Shown here piece by piece: positions 22,003 through 33,635 of a stretch of DNA of 64,000 bases; position 1 is the stretch's first letter, and every line of letters starts with the position of its first letter. A program made the position numbers and the translations under genes. This DNA comes from Neostapfia colusana (Eukaryota > Streptophyta > Magnoliopsida > Poales > Poaceae). The stretch is taken from contig JASWHV010000004.1 in the NCBI GenBank assembly GCA_030760725.1, forward strand, positions 53,349,136 through 53,413,135, given 5' to 3'. The notes under the pieces are model-generated. The model saw only the letters and a list, made by a program, of their open reading frames with translations, had not been told where the DNA came from and did no database searches.

Positions 22003-22220
22003 GTGAGCTCCGAATGCGCCACGTGTCCAGCAGGGCCGGGGCCTCTCCTATCCTAAGAGGTGAGCTCCGGGCCTGCCACGTGGCCGGCGGAGCCGGACCT
22101 CGCCTCCTCCGCAAGGGTGAGCTCTGAAGGCGCCACGCGTCCAGCAGGGCCGGGGCCCCCCCTCTCCTCAGAGGTGAGCTCCAGGCCCGCCACGTGGCTG
22201 ACAGAGCTGGACCTCGCCCC
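22003..22220 (+). repeat. Start of the 114-bp (2 x 57) G-box tandem array, X LTR
   Basis: Units start GTGAGCTC at 22003 and 22117. Each 114-bp unit is two 57-bp half-units with the shared phrase GTGAGCTCCG...GCCACGTG. CACGTG boxes at 22020, 22077 and 22191; the fourth (22134) is mutated to CACGCG. Confidence 0.9.
22216..22220. other. Target site duplication of B, left copy (GCCCC)
   Basis: GCCCC here and at 37708-37712 flank the 15.5-kb element. Dropping one copy puts the next repeat unit (37723) exactly 114 bases after 22117. Confidence 0.93.
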
Positions 22221-25200
22221 TGACACGACCCCACGGTCTTGTCGAGCCAGGATCACGATGAGGGGTGCTCCGTTGCACAGCACCGGATAACACACATCAA
22301 AGGTACAAAGCGGAAGCGAAATTTTATTACATAAACGAGTTTATGAACATGTTTACATCAAAATAGGTCCAGTCTACACTCACGGGCATAGACTACGCAT
22401 CAAGTTCACGTTCAGCCCTTGAACGTGTCCTTGCTAGCACACACGCACACTAACTCTGCGGCGTGCACGACTCCCACTCGACGGGGTTCCCCTCCTGGGG
22501 TTCCGTCTCCTCTTCGGGAGTCCCTTCCTCATAGAACCATGCAAAAGCTTCAAACACAAGCAGTGAGCACGAAGGCTCAGCATGTCTGACCCGTCTCATC
22601 TAAACATGGAACTTCTACATGAGGGGTGATGGGTACATGAGGTAAAATCATTTGCAAAGGACTCGCCTAATTAGTGGAACCTTACTTTCAAGTTTCAGCA
22701 GCAGGTTGTGGAGAACCTTACGCTAAGGCACATGAGAGAGCCGCAATAAAACAAGAAACACATTTCTCTCATGTACATTGCCCAAAGATGAAAAGAACTT
22801 TAGTTAGCTCTAGACTACAGCAAATCATTAACAATCAAGTCCATCTTTCAATCAGCAACATTTTAACATGCAACTAGCCTGTTCTTTCTACGTCACGGTA
22901 CAGTGAACAAGTGGTACTTACTGACCGCGAGGGACGGCGATTATAATCGATTTACACCTGCAGGGTTACCCGAACAACCCGTCACGTACGCCCGTACTCG
23001 ATGTTGCCTACAACAACCATCACGGATGCCGTACGCAACTACCTTTCACCCGTTAGCGAAATGTTGAACCGGTCCAATCGTCCCGATCAAGAGGTCTCTG
23101 CACGTGCATCTCAGTGCCGCCAGCCGATTTACACCTCGAGCTCTCAACCTACCCTCTGAACGACCAGCTATGCCTCAACACCCAGCTACCCATGTTACAT
23201 CAGTTTCCCGGTTCCCATATAGCCGGTAGGTCTTCGGTACTGTTCTAGCTTGTTCAACAGGCCCGCACACGGCTTGGTCCTCAATCAACACAAGCGGAGC
23301 TACAGCACACAGGCCCCAAAGTCCTGCTGCCCTTACTCTCCGCTCGGTCTCATCTTTCTTGCCATGTGTATCATGTGCTATCTCTACCCGAGCGATGTGC
23401 CTCTAGCCTATTCTCGCGAGTAGTTCCAACTACTCGACTTGTACCGAATCCTACTCTATCTTAGCATTGCAGTAGCTAACGGGGTTTGTAAATCCTAAAC
23501 CCAATCCATGGTTTTCTTCGCTATGCAGTTGGGTTTCCACACAAGACTCTAATGCAAAGAATCCTAATGCTCAAGTAAGTGCTCAAAACAATAAAAATGT
23601 GTAAAAACGGTTAATGCAAACCGGAGCTTGCCTTGCTGCTCTTGGTCGTAGGCTAGCTGTTCCTCCGGAGTAACGAAGTCTAGGACTTCGGGTTCCTCCT
23701 CGACCTTAGCGACTACATGATAGAAGCAGTACATGTATTAATTTAAATGCATTTGTATTCACTTTTAAACTTGTGAAACTTATAAGTCCCTCTATACAGA
23801 CTTAATGACTGTCAAACTTTTACTGGAGCTTGGTTACAACCTAAACAGAGATTTGGTCAAGTTTTAGTTGCAGCAAAGCTCATTTGAGCCCTCCACAATT
23901 AATTATGTACTTGACCTTAATTGAAGGCTTTTAGGGTGTTCTAATGATTTTCATGAAACAAACTATGAATTCTGAAAACTAGATTTTCAGAGGGTTCTAA
24001 TGGAGTTGGTCTCACTTAATTTGAAGGTTCCTAACTAAAGATATGAGCTAAACAATTTCAGAGAAAATTCTGAAAATGTTTCTGAACATTTTCTATTTTC
24101 TCTGGAACAGTTTAACTAATCACACCATTTGGTGGATCAAACGAGCTCAAATGGATCTGAAATTTTTATGGTAGTTGAAATATATACTGGTGAACATTCC
24201 AGAAAAATTTCAGGATTTTCCTCCAAAGGATTCTCCAGTTAAAATTCCAAACAGTTTAAACTTGGAGGAATTAATTCTGGAGAAATAAGGATTTTGATGA
24301 AGTGAAACTTGATTTGCTGGATAGTACTCAGAGAGCTGAATCCAACAAAATTTGGTTCACTTGATTTGGAGCTTTCTAGCCAATGTTATGAGGATTTGAA
24401 GTTTGGAAGAATTCTGAAAATCGGGGAAAAAGTTTAAACTTGCGGGGGCCCGCGGGGACACGTGTTGAGCGCGGAAGTGTCCGGCACACTGAGGCCCACA
24501 GGGTATTTGCGTGCCAGCACAGCCGATCCCGGCCACACCCGATCCTGATTTAAATTCTTCAGCCGCTGACACGTGGGCCAGCCGGCTTCGTCTTCCTCCC
24601 GCCGTTCTCTCGCGCCCGTGCCACCGACCTCGCCGGAGCAGACCCGGGGCTCGCCGCTGCCGGACCTCCCATGGTCTGAAACTCGCCGCCAGGGGGTTGT
24701 CGACGTTGAGGAACACGTCGGTGGTGTCAGGTCGGGCTGGGGGTGACCGGAAATAGCCCGGCGACGTGCCGCGGCCTCGTTTGAGGTTCGGCGCCGTCGA
24801 CCGTGGATTCTAACCCGCCAACAATTCGAACAAACGGTCCTACAGTATCAGTGTACCTCTAGGAAGCTCGACAAGGTGTCAAAAGGGTTCAGGGATGGCG
24901 GCAAGTCGGTCGGCACCGTGTGACCGATCGTGCCCGCCATGACCGCCCTTGATTGAGCTCAAAATTCGTCACTCCTAGACAGTTTCACGCCACGGATGCA
25001 GAAAAGAACTTGATCGCCGGCTAGTCCAGCATCTATGTGCAAGATTTGATAACCACTGAAAGATCATAGAGCGGGAATTTGAAGAATCCGTACCGGAAGC
25101 TCGGTTTACGGTCGCCGGAGCAAAAACTGGAAATTCCCCGTGGATTCTTCACGGTTTGCTTCCAAACTTGGAGGAGAGCAGCACGGTGGTCGCGCGCTCC

Positions 25201-26292
25201 TGTTGCCTCTCTTGCTGGACCGTGAAAACACCTGTGCAATGCTGTCCACGGGCGCCTGACTCTCGGCTGAGGCTAGGTCGCCGTGGTGGCGATCGTTTTC
25301 AGGAAAACGAGGTCGGAGCTGGGGTTTCTGGCGCTGGGGAGGTGGAGTGCGATCTCAGGTGGCCGTCTAGCAGCTCGGGGAGGGAGAAGGCGAGCTGGTT
25401 TCGCGGTTCTCCTATCAAGCAGAGAGGTGCCAGGTTGGTGGCTCGGTGATCACGGGAGAGGAGAAAATGATCGGAGCCTGCACCCGTGGAGTGCCTTAAG
25501 AAGGCCATGGAACCACCCTCGGGCTCGCGTGTGGGCGCGGGAAGAGCTGGTGGCGCTGCTGCTCCTCGGTGGCGAGCGCAGCTGCTCCCGAGCGTAGAGT
25601 CGGCAGCTGCTCGGTGGAAGTTCCCACCGAGACTCTGACTTTGGGTGCAAGTTTCTCCTCCTTCCCTCTATGACATGTGGGTCCACCCGGGGTTTTAACC
25701 TCTGAAATTTACTCCTAATCACTGTTGTAAACAGTGAGTCCCAAAATACCCCTGGGTATTCAAATTATTCACCCATTAGCCATTTGAATTGAGTAGAATT
25801 CAAATTGGGTTTGGTTTGAATGAATTTCAGCACAAGTTCAGTTTTGAATTCAAATAAAGTTTGAATTTGTCCCACTTAGCTCATGTCAAGATCAACTCCA
25901 AATGGAGTGAAAATTGGTGTGTGAGCTCATAAAAATGTGCTGAATAAGAATATGCCTCCCACTTTTAAATTCATGGGATAAAAACAGTTTGAATTTGAAT
26001 ATGGTTTCAAACTGCCCTCTTTCTGGCTATACCCAAACTGACCTCAAAAAGTTTTGAATTCGGGTGAAACATGGCATGGACATCCTTAGCAATGTGTAGG
26101 AGTTTTTATATGCCCAGCCCATCTATATCACATGTGGAAAATGCCACTTTTGCAATATGTGAGTTTGTTCTCTAATGAGCATGTTGATGGTGGTTACTTG
26201 CTCTTCATTTGTGTTCATCAACTTACTTCAAATGAGGTGTGTGGTGTGGTGATGAACACTTCAAATAGGTGTCAAAAACTGAGGCCCTTACA
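22221..26292 (-). repeat. B 3' LTR
   Basis: Bounded by TGACACGACC at 22221 and CCCTTACA at 26292 on the plus strand. The hairpin cassette shared with family A lies at 22925-22964. Small ORFs in it (for example 24357-24716 minus) recur in the partner LTR but resemble nothing known. Confidence 0.93.
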
Positions 26293-26327
26293 TCCCTCCC
26301 CCCTTAAAAGAATCTCGTCCCGAGATT
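26293..26327 (-). other. B polypurine tract and pre-PPT hairpin
   Basis: On the minus strand AATCTCG-GGA-CGAGATT (26311-26327) precedes CTTTTAAGGGGGGAGGGA and the LTR. Same layout as A1 at 15175-15211. Confidence 0.8.
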
Positions 26328-26361
26328 ATAAGGTGAAAATGAGAGAGTGGATGGTGGAAAA

Positions 26362-29300
26362 TTACCGGATATGCGACGTGAAAAAGTTGGGGTAGTTAGC
26401 ACGAAGGAATCCTTCACTCTCCCATGTCGCTTCGTCCACGGAGTGATTACTCCATAGAACCTTGTAGAACCACAACGTACGGTTGCGTGTGGTTCGGGCC
26501 TTTTCATCAATAATCTGCACCGGTTCCTCCCAATAGGTGAGATCCGGTTGCAGTTCTTCAATATCTTCCAGCTGAACAGTAGTTGATAGCTTGAGACACT
26601 TCCTCAGCTGGGAAATGTGAAAGACGTCGTGCACACCGGAAAGTGCTTCTGGTAATTCCAGCCAGTATGCCACTGATCCACATCTTTCGGTAATCTGGAA
26701 TGGACCGATGAATCGGGGTGCCAACTTTCCTCTCACCCCAAATCTGTTTACGCCCTTCATTGGAGACACCCGTAGATATATGTGATCTCCAACTTCGAAT
26801 TGTAATGGGCGCCTTCTCCGGTCCGCATACTGTTTCTGACGGGATTGAGCGGCTTTTAGGTTTGCTTGAATCAGTCGAACCTTTTGTTCCACGTTGTTGA
26901 CGAGGTCAATCCCGAAGGTAACCCTTTCGCCAGATTCACACCAATTCAGTGGTGTGCGGCATTTCCTCCCGTATACCGCCTCGTAGGGCGCCATATTTAT
27001 ACTGGCTTGGTACCCATTGTTGTACGAGAACTCGGCTAATGGCAAGTGATCGTCCCAATTCTTGCCGTGGTTGATAGCGCAAGCTCACAACATGTCTTCT
27101 AAGATCTGATTTACACGCTCGGTTTGCCCATCCGTCTGCGGGTGGTATGCTGAACTATGGATCAGATTCGTCCCCAAGGCAGCGTGCAGCTGCTCCCAAA
27201 AACGGGACACAAATAAAGTGCCCCGATCCGAAATAATGGTACGGGGTACGCAGTACAAGCATAGGATCCGTGAGATGTACAGTTCAGTGTACTTCTTGGC
27301 GTTGTAGTTGGTGTTGACCGGGATGAAATGGGCAACTTTGGTGAGCCGATCGACGATTACCCACACAGAATCATGTTTCTGCAAAGTGGTGGGTAAACCG
27401 ACGATGAAGTCCATGCTCACATCCTCCCACTTCTAGGCAGGAATGCCCAGTGGTTGTAGCAGTCCCGGTTTCCGCATATGGTCTGCCTTCACCCTTCGGC
27501 ATGTATCACACTCGGACACGTATTTTGCAGTCTCCCGTTTCATCCGTGTCCACCAAAACTTGCTTCTGAGTTCTTGAAACATCTTGTTGCTGCCGGGGTG
27601 AATAGAAAACTTTGACAACTGAGCCTCATTAAAGATCTTCTTCCGTACTTCCGGGTTACGGGGTACGACGATCCGGTCCTTGAACCATAGGACGCCGTCT
27701 CTGTCCTTCCGGAAACATTTCAACTCCCCACTGTCTACATGTCTCCGCAAATGCGACATTCCCTTGTCATTCTTCTGTGCTGCCGCTATCTCTTCACGGA
27801 TGGTGGGGATCAAAGCTAGGTTGTAGAGAGCTCCGTGTGGAATCACATGTAGTGGTGGTTCGCTCTCTTCCAACGGTGTGATGGTCAGAGTGTTGACGTG
27901 TGACTTGCGGCTCAGCGCATCTGCCACTATGTTTGCCTTGCCCGGATGACAATGGATCTCTATTTCGTAATCCTTTATCAATTCTAACCATCTTCGTTGC
28001 CTCATGTTCAGCTCCTTCTGATTGAATATGTACTTGAGGCTTTTGTGGTCGGTATATAGATGTACGAGGTTACCGAGTAGGTAGTGCCTCCACATCTTCA
28101 GTGCAAGTACCACGGCAGCGAGCTCCAAGTCGTGGGTTGGATAATTCTGCTCATGGTCTCTAAGCTGCCGTGATCCATACGCGACCACTCTTCAGTCTTG
28201 CATCAGCACACATCCGAGCCCAATGCCGGATGCATCACAGTACACATCAAACAGTTTTGTTGTGTCTGACTGCGCCAAAACCGGTGCTGATGTCAGGTGC
28301 TTGACTAAAGCCTCGAATGCTGCTTCACATGTTGGACTCCAAACATATTTGGTAGCCTTCTTCAGCAGCCCCGTCATAGGCTTGGCAATCTTCGAGAAGT
28401 TCGGAATGAACCTCCGATAATATCCCGTGAGTCCGAGGAAACTCCGTACCTCGTGAACAGTCCTCGGGGATTTCCAATTCAGCACTTGAGTGATCTTGCT
28501 CGGGTCCACAGCGATACCCTCCGCTGAGATGATATGCCCGAGAAAAGGCACTTGCGATATCCGAAACTCGCATTTGCTGAATTTCGCGTATAGCTTGTGA
28601 TCCCGCAGCCGTTGCAAGACTATACGCCGATGCTTCTTGTGATCTTCCTTTGACTTGGAATATACCAGGATGTCGTCGATGAAGACCACGACAAACTTGT
28701 CCAGCTCCGGCATAAATACTGAGTTCATCAAGTACATGAAATGAGCTGGAGCATTGGTGAGGCCGAAGGACATGACTAGGTACTCATAAAGTCCGTACCT
28801 TGTCAAGAAAGCTGTCTTTGGAATGTCCTCAGCCCTTATCTTAATCTGATGGTACCCGGATCTTAAATCCATCTTGGAAAAGATCTTTGCTTTGACCAAC
28901 TGATCAAACAACATGTCGATCCATGGCAACAGGTACTTGTTCTTGATGGTTACGGCATTTAATGGACGATAGTCCATGCAAAGCCGTAATGTATCATCCT
29001 TCTTCTTGACAAATAATGCCGAACAGCCCCATGACGAGGAGCTCGGCCTAATGAAACCCTTCTCCAGGAGGTCCGTGAGCTGAGTCTTCAGTTCAGCCAA
29101 CTCCTTGGGCGCCATCTTGTACGGCATTCGGGATATTGGCATGGTTCCCGGTGCAAGTTCAATCTTGAACTCCACCTCTCTATCGGGCGGCATTCCCGGT
29201 AAATCATCCGGGAACACATCAGGGAACTCTCGGACCACTGGAATATCTATCAATCTGATAGTGGTGGCTTGATAGACACTTGGAAGTTTTATTTCTGGAC

Positions 29301-30918
29301 TGTCCAGAAATAAAGAATGAGATTCGTGCACTTCTGAATTCAAATGCACGATGCGGAGGACGGTGTCTAAAACAGCACCGTGGCGGGTTAACCACAACAT
29401 CCCTAGAAGGACATCGACCTTTTGTCCCTCTAGGATTATGAGAGACGTAGGGTAGACTCTACCCTCTAAGCACAATGGCACTTTTGGGACCAACATGCTT
29501 GCTGAAATTTTCCCACCCGGTGAACAGATCACATAAGGACTATCAGTGGGTAGTATTTGCAAGCTATATTTATCAATAAAAGATTGGCTAATGAAGCTAT
29601 GCGTGGCGACTGAATCAAATAGTACTATAGTGGGATGCTGGTGGAGTTGGAACATACCCGCAAGGATTGGCTCACCCTCCGGCACGTCCTCTATGGCAAG
29701 CTGGTGGACAGTGCCGGGCCTAGGGTTTGCCCGTCGCGCATTAGTAGGGTTCCGGGGTTGATTCCTCCCCGGAAACTGCTGTGCCACTCCGCCGCCTTGC
29801 CTCTCCGGGCAACTGCTCGCGAAGTGTCCTGGACGACCACACTTGTAACATGTGGCCGCTGCTGGTGTAGTGCTCGGGGGACGAAAGCCCGGCATGCGTT
29901 GCTGAGGTGCATACGCACGCAGCATCGCCCGCTGCTGCTGTTGTTGCGGAGGTGGTACTGGCAGTGCCGGCCTGAATGCCGGTGAAGAGTACGGCCGACT
30001 GCGAAAAGGCATCGACCTCTGGGGTGGCTGCCATCGTGGACCTGATGGTGGGTGATTCACCATCCGAAACTTCTGAGAAGGACCGCCTCCTTCTCTGCTA
30101 CTTTGTGGCGCGCTTCGCTTTTGCTCTGCCGCCGCCAACTCCTTGCCGGAGTCCTCTTGAACAATCGCAGCATCAATGATGTCGTTGAGGCTGCCGCGAT
30201 TGAACATCGCAAACTTGTCCTTCAGGAGCGGGTTAAGCCCCTGGTAAAAATGGTCCCGCCGCTTCTCGTCTGTATCTGCATGATATGACGCGTAGAGCGT
30301 GAGATCGTTGAACACTCTGGAGTATTCCAGCGCGTTCCGGCTCCCTTGTTGCAGGTGTAAGAATTTCTGCGTCTTCCTCTTCATCAAACCTGGCGGTATA
30401 TGATAGGCCCTGAAGGCCGTCCGGAACTCCGTCCAGGTCATAACTCGGTCGGTGGGCTGTGAAGCACAGAAGTTGGCCCACCACGCGCTCGCGGATCCTT
30501 GGAGCTGCTGGACCGCGAACTGAGTCTTGCGCTGCTCGCTTATCTTGAGCAGCCCAAACTTTATCTCTATCGCGCGGAGCCAGTTGTCCACGTCAAGAGG
30601 TTCATCCGCCCTTGAGAATACCGGGGGATGAGTAGCCAGGAAGTCAGAGTAGGAGCTCCGTTTACGCTCCTCCCAGTTTTGACGTCTCTCTGGGCGAGAC
30701 GTATTGGCGATAAGCGTTTGCAGCAACTCCATGTGCTGTTGATGTGAACCCGCCATTGCCCCGACGATGTCGGCCAATGTAACCGTTGGCAGTGGCGGTG
30801 GCGGTGTTTGCTGTTGCTGTTGCTGCTGCTGTCCCGAGGAGTCCTCGGGAGGTGGTTGGGAGGTCTCTCCCCCATGGCTAGTACCCCCAACATCAGGGTT
30901 GGCACGAGTACGCGTCAT
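26362..30918 (-). pseudogene. gag-pol: B Gag-Pol with chromodomain, three in-frame stops
   Basis: One reading frame of about 1518 codons from ATG at 30918 (MTRTRANPD), which follows GAATTTTAG by one base. Gag capsid region, a Gln-rich stretch, CCHC knuckle CYKCGRPGHFASSC near 29810-29850. Protease reads LFDSVATHS with Val instead of the essential Gly. RT has FIDDILV (28672-28683). RNase H, integrase (SMDFIVG, ISDRGT, TDGQTERVN) and a C-terminal chromodomain (YKVLWSNHSVDEATWE) follow. Stops: TGA at 28192 in RNase H, TAG at 27433 where Trp is expected, TGA at 27085 where Arg is expected. The frame is otherwise undisturbed, so decay is by point mutation. Confidence 0.9.
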
Positions 30919-30948
30919 TCTAAAATTCAAAACAGCAGCAATTAGCAC

Positions 30949-31190
30949 ATGTCTTACTTAACTTTCCATATATAACAGTAGGTATTGAAGTGACACATGA
31001 TTAATTTGCACAACATTCACATATATTGATAAAGCATAAACTTTATACAAGATACATTATTCTCGGGTCTCCGAGAAGTCGTGCTCATGTCGTCACTACC
31101 TATACATACGCTACTGTCTATACGACATGTCACCAATTACAAAATTTGGGCTACACTACCCAAGTTGCCTTACATGGCAACTGTAACCCC
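30949..31190 (-). other. B spacer between ORF0 and gag
   Basis: AT-rich and non-coding. On the minus strand it ends just before the gag start in TGCTGTTTTGAATTTTAG (near 30919-30940), an acceptor-like sequence. Confidence 0.5.
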
Positions 31191-32134
31191 CTACTCGGAG
31201 TAGAACTCGACCTCCTGTGGGTCGTCCTCCTCCGGTACCTCTTCTGGTGGCTCTGGATCTACAACCTCTTCTCCCATCCCGGGTTCTCCCATTGCTGGAA
31301 GACCCAAGACCACCGGTATGCCCAATACCGGAGGCACGAGGTCCTCCAAAGCATGCACCTCGTCCATAGCCTGGTTGTAGTCCTCTTCCCAGCCTTGGCC
31401 TTCCTCAATAGCGTCGTCTCGCTCTTGGGCAAGGTCACCGTTCTGCTGGGTCAGACTCTGTACCAGTTCCTGTAACGCCGCGATGTCGACACGGCTCTTC
31501 TTCTTTGCCTTCGTCAGACGATGCAACTGATTGTGCTGTTCATTCAGTCGCTTGATCGTCGGAAGGAGCACATTGCAGAGTGTGCTGTGAGCACTCTCGA
31601 AATGGTCCCCACGGCTCGTGCTCTCCTTGAGCTTTGTGGCGAGATGCTCTGTATGAACAGCTTGGCTGTCCATCACGGCGTTTCCCGCCCTCATCTGGAG
31701 GCTATGGTTTGCCTCCGCGGGGCTGTACCTTGGGCAACTGGGGTCCGTTGCCTCCAGGTACCTCTCTTCCACACATGCTGAGCCCGTCCCTCCACCGGAA
31801 CGAGCGCGTATGGAGTGCCCTCCATAGACTGCACGTGTAGTTGGCAGAAACGTGACATGGTGTCACGGGCTGCCACTTGCCACATCCCTTCCGGTTGTCT
31901 TCCTCTCACCGTAACGGTGAACGGTACCCAACCGGGTGGCGTAGGTCCTGCAGGGACTTCGACATGGATTGTCCACGTCTTGTTCCCCTGTTCGCCTTCT
32001 TCCTTGGCGAAGTACTGTGGCATCTGGTTGTACCCGAAATATTGGAGCATTTGCCACAATGCTTCCGGGTAGCCGCTATGGTGAGAACAGTGGGAAACCA
32101 CCCACCCGTTCTCCAACTGTTTATCTGCTGTCAT
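31191..32134 (-). pseudogene. B ORF0: pre-gag accessory ORF (frameshifted)
   Basis: The ATG at 32134 (MTADKQLENG) comes directly after ATTTTTACAG, a splice-acceptor-like sequence. The first half (to about 31780) has a Trp- and Tyr-containing domain (WTIHVEVPAG, WQVAARDTMSRFCQLHV). A frameshift near 31772-31790 moves to the second half, which has a coiled coil (IAALQELVQSLTQQNGDLAQERD) and an acidic tail (EEVPEEDDPQEVEFYSE). Order and composition parallel family A ORF0, and short stretches around the RFCQLH part may be homologous to its CQSHIYRRHL part. Unlike A, the N-terminus is not H3-like. No known domain recognised. Confidence 0.6.
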
Positions 32135-33618
32135 CTGTAAAAATATATTTGAGAAATGTCAAATATTTATTTAACCAGCAAACCACTGAGTTATAACATA
32201 AGACATGTTATTGAACCCATAAAACATGGAAACATAGTTCAAATTTTAAACAAATTTCACTTCTGATCTGCCGTTCCCATGACAGCCCTGACCAGTTTCC
32301 ATTTCAACCTGATTTAGGCCATGTTAAAAGCAAAACCAATTCTGGAGCTCAACATCAAAGTTAAAGCTAACTTCAATAGCTTTCAAGAAAGTATTTGCTT
32401 GGCCTAAAATCTGTCCTGGTTCAAAAGTTATGAGAGGTTAAAATTAACAGCATTTCTGGAGACAATTGGACAGCACCTCCCTGCTTTAGGTACTGATTTG
32501 ATCCAAGAATTCCAGTTAATTCTGTTCCTAATCTGACAAAACGTTCTGTTACAAAGTTGTAACCTATCTCATAAGCTTTCCAGAACTACCTCATTTTCTA
32601 TTTTTGGATTTTTAAGCAGGAAGTTATACTCAATTTACAGAGAGTTTACAGAGAGTCTTTGCTCTGTCCTATTTTCTGGACAGTTTCAACTCTACTGCAT
32701 TTTTCGATTGGTTAAGGGATGAAACACCTCTGGACCTCAACAGAAAAGTTGTAAAACTCTTCCAAAGCTTTCCAGAATGTATCAGATGACCCCAACCTCG
32801 AAAGAACTCAACCTCTAACCTCTGATTAACTTCAGCCTAAATTCAGCTGAAAACAGAGTGCTCTATCCTTAACACCCTATAAGTTTAAAACTTGTTAACT
32901 TTGAATATCCTGATTAATGGAAAGAGTTACATCAAGTTTTAGTGCTTTGGATCAAAACCTTCAAGTTTTAAATGAAGTTGTTCATTTAATGTGGTGTGAC
33001 GTCGATGCGTCACCAGATTATGTCAGTACTACGTCCTCACAAAGAAAAACCTATACCGGACTTAGCCGGCCTCGTTAATTCAGTGGAACTAAACGTCACT
33101 CGCACACGGATGCTACACATCTACCATTTCGTGGTCAGGCTACCTGCAGGAAACTCAAGCAATCGTCAGACTCGGCTGCACATCGAACCCGGAATCAATA
33201 CAGTTCGTACACCCGGCCGTCATCACTCGCCCGGATATTCTCAAGCCAAACACGCCTTGAGTTACGTGTTCACGTTTCAGACCACGTGACGGGGTCTCCC
33301 AAGTTGCACCACGCACGCCAGGGACAGACGTTGCTCGAATACCCCAAACGACATGAAGAGTCGTAGAGGATATCAAAGCGGGTCAGGTTACCTGCCACCT
33401 GTGGGGCTCCACCCTTCAGCTTGTGCGCACTGGTGGACAGTGCTTACGTGCACCCCCCAAGACATACACGTCCCGAGATGCACAATTTTCCGACATCATC
33501 AAATAAGTTAATATGCTACTTTCTATATGCTAATAACATCCTTATGTGGGCTACTAAATCGTTCCTCACGGGATTTTTTTGAAAAAGATGACCTTTGTAG
33601 TGCGTTAAACCTCAAGCG
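32135..33618 (-). other. B untranslated leader, 1.5 kb
   Basis: Mostly AT-rich sequence with phrases such as TTTCCAGA and TCTGGA repeated in degenerate form. No ORF with meaning. If the acceptor before ORF0 is used, much of this would be intron. Confidence 0.5.
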
Positions 33619-33631
33619 AGCTCTGATACCA
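33619..33631 (-). other. B primer binding site (initiator Met tRNA)
   Basis: On the minus strand TGGTATCAGAGCT lies four bases after the LTR end TGTCA. Same primer as family A. Confidence 0.9.
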
Positions 33632-33635
33632 GCGC

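Larger units (their letters stand above)
21929..22220 (+). repeat. Tat X 3' LTR, first part
   Basis: Starts TGTCGGTACCCTCAATA, the typical start of this grass Tat group. The G-box tandem array begins at 22003 and is cut by element B at 22220. It continues at 37713. Confidence 0.88.

Noticed and set aside
22003..22220. CRISPR-like array
   Set aside because: Direct tandem repeats without unique spacers, inside a plant LTR.
23000..26200. Small ORFs in B LTRs such as 25156-25449 and 24357-24716
   Set aside because: They vary by frameshift between the two LTR copies (compare 36569-37086 and 35773-36129) and have no recognisable domain.
30880..30918. B Gag start MTRTRAN as another H3-like tail (MARTK)
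   Set aside because: Only M-x-R-T matches; too short and common among plant Gags rich in Arg/Thr starts.
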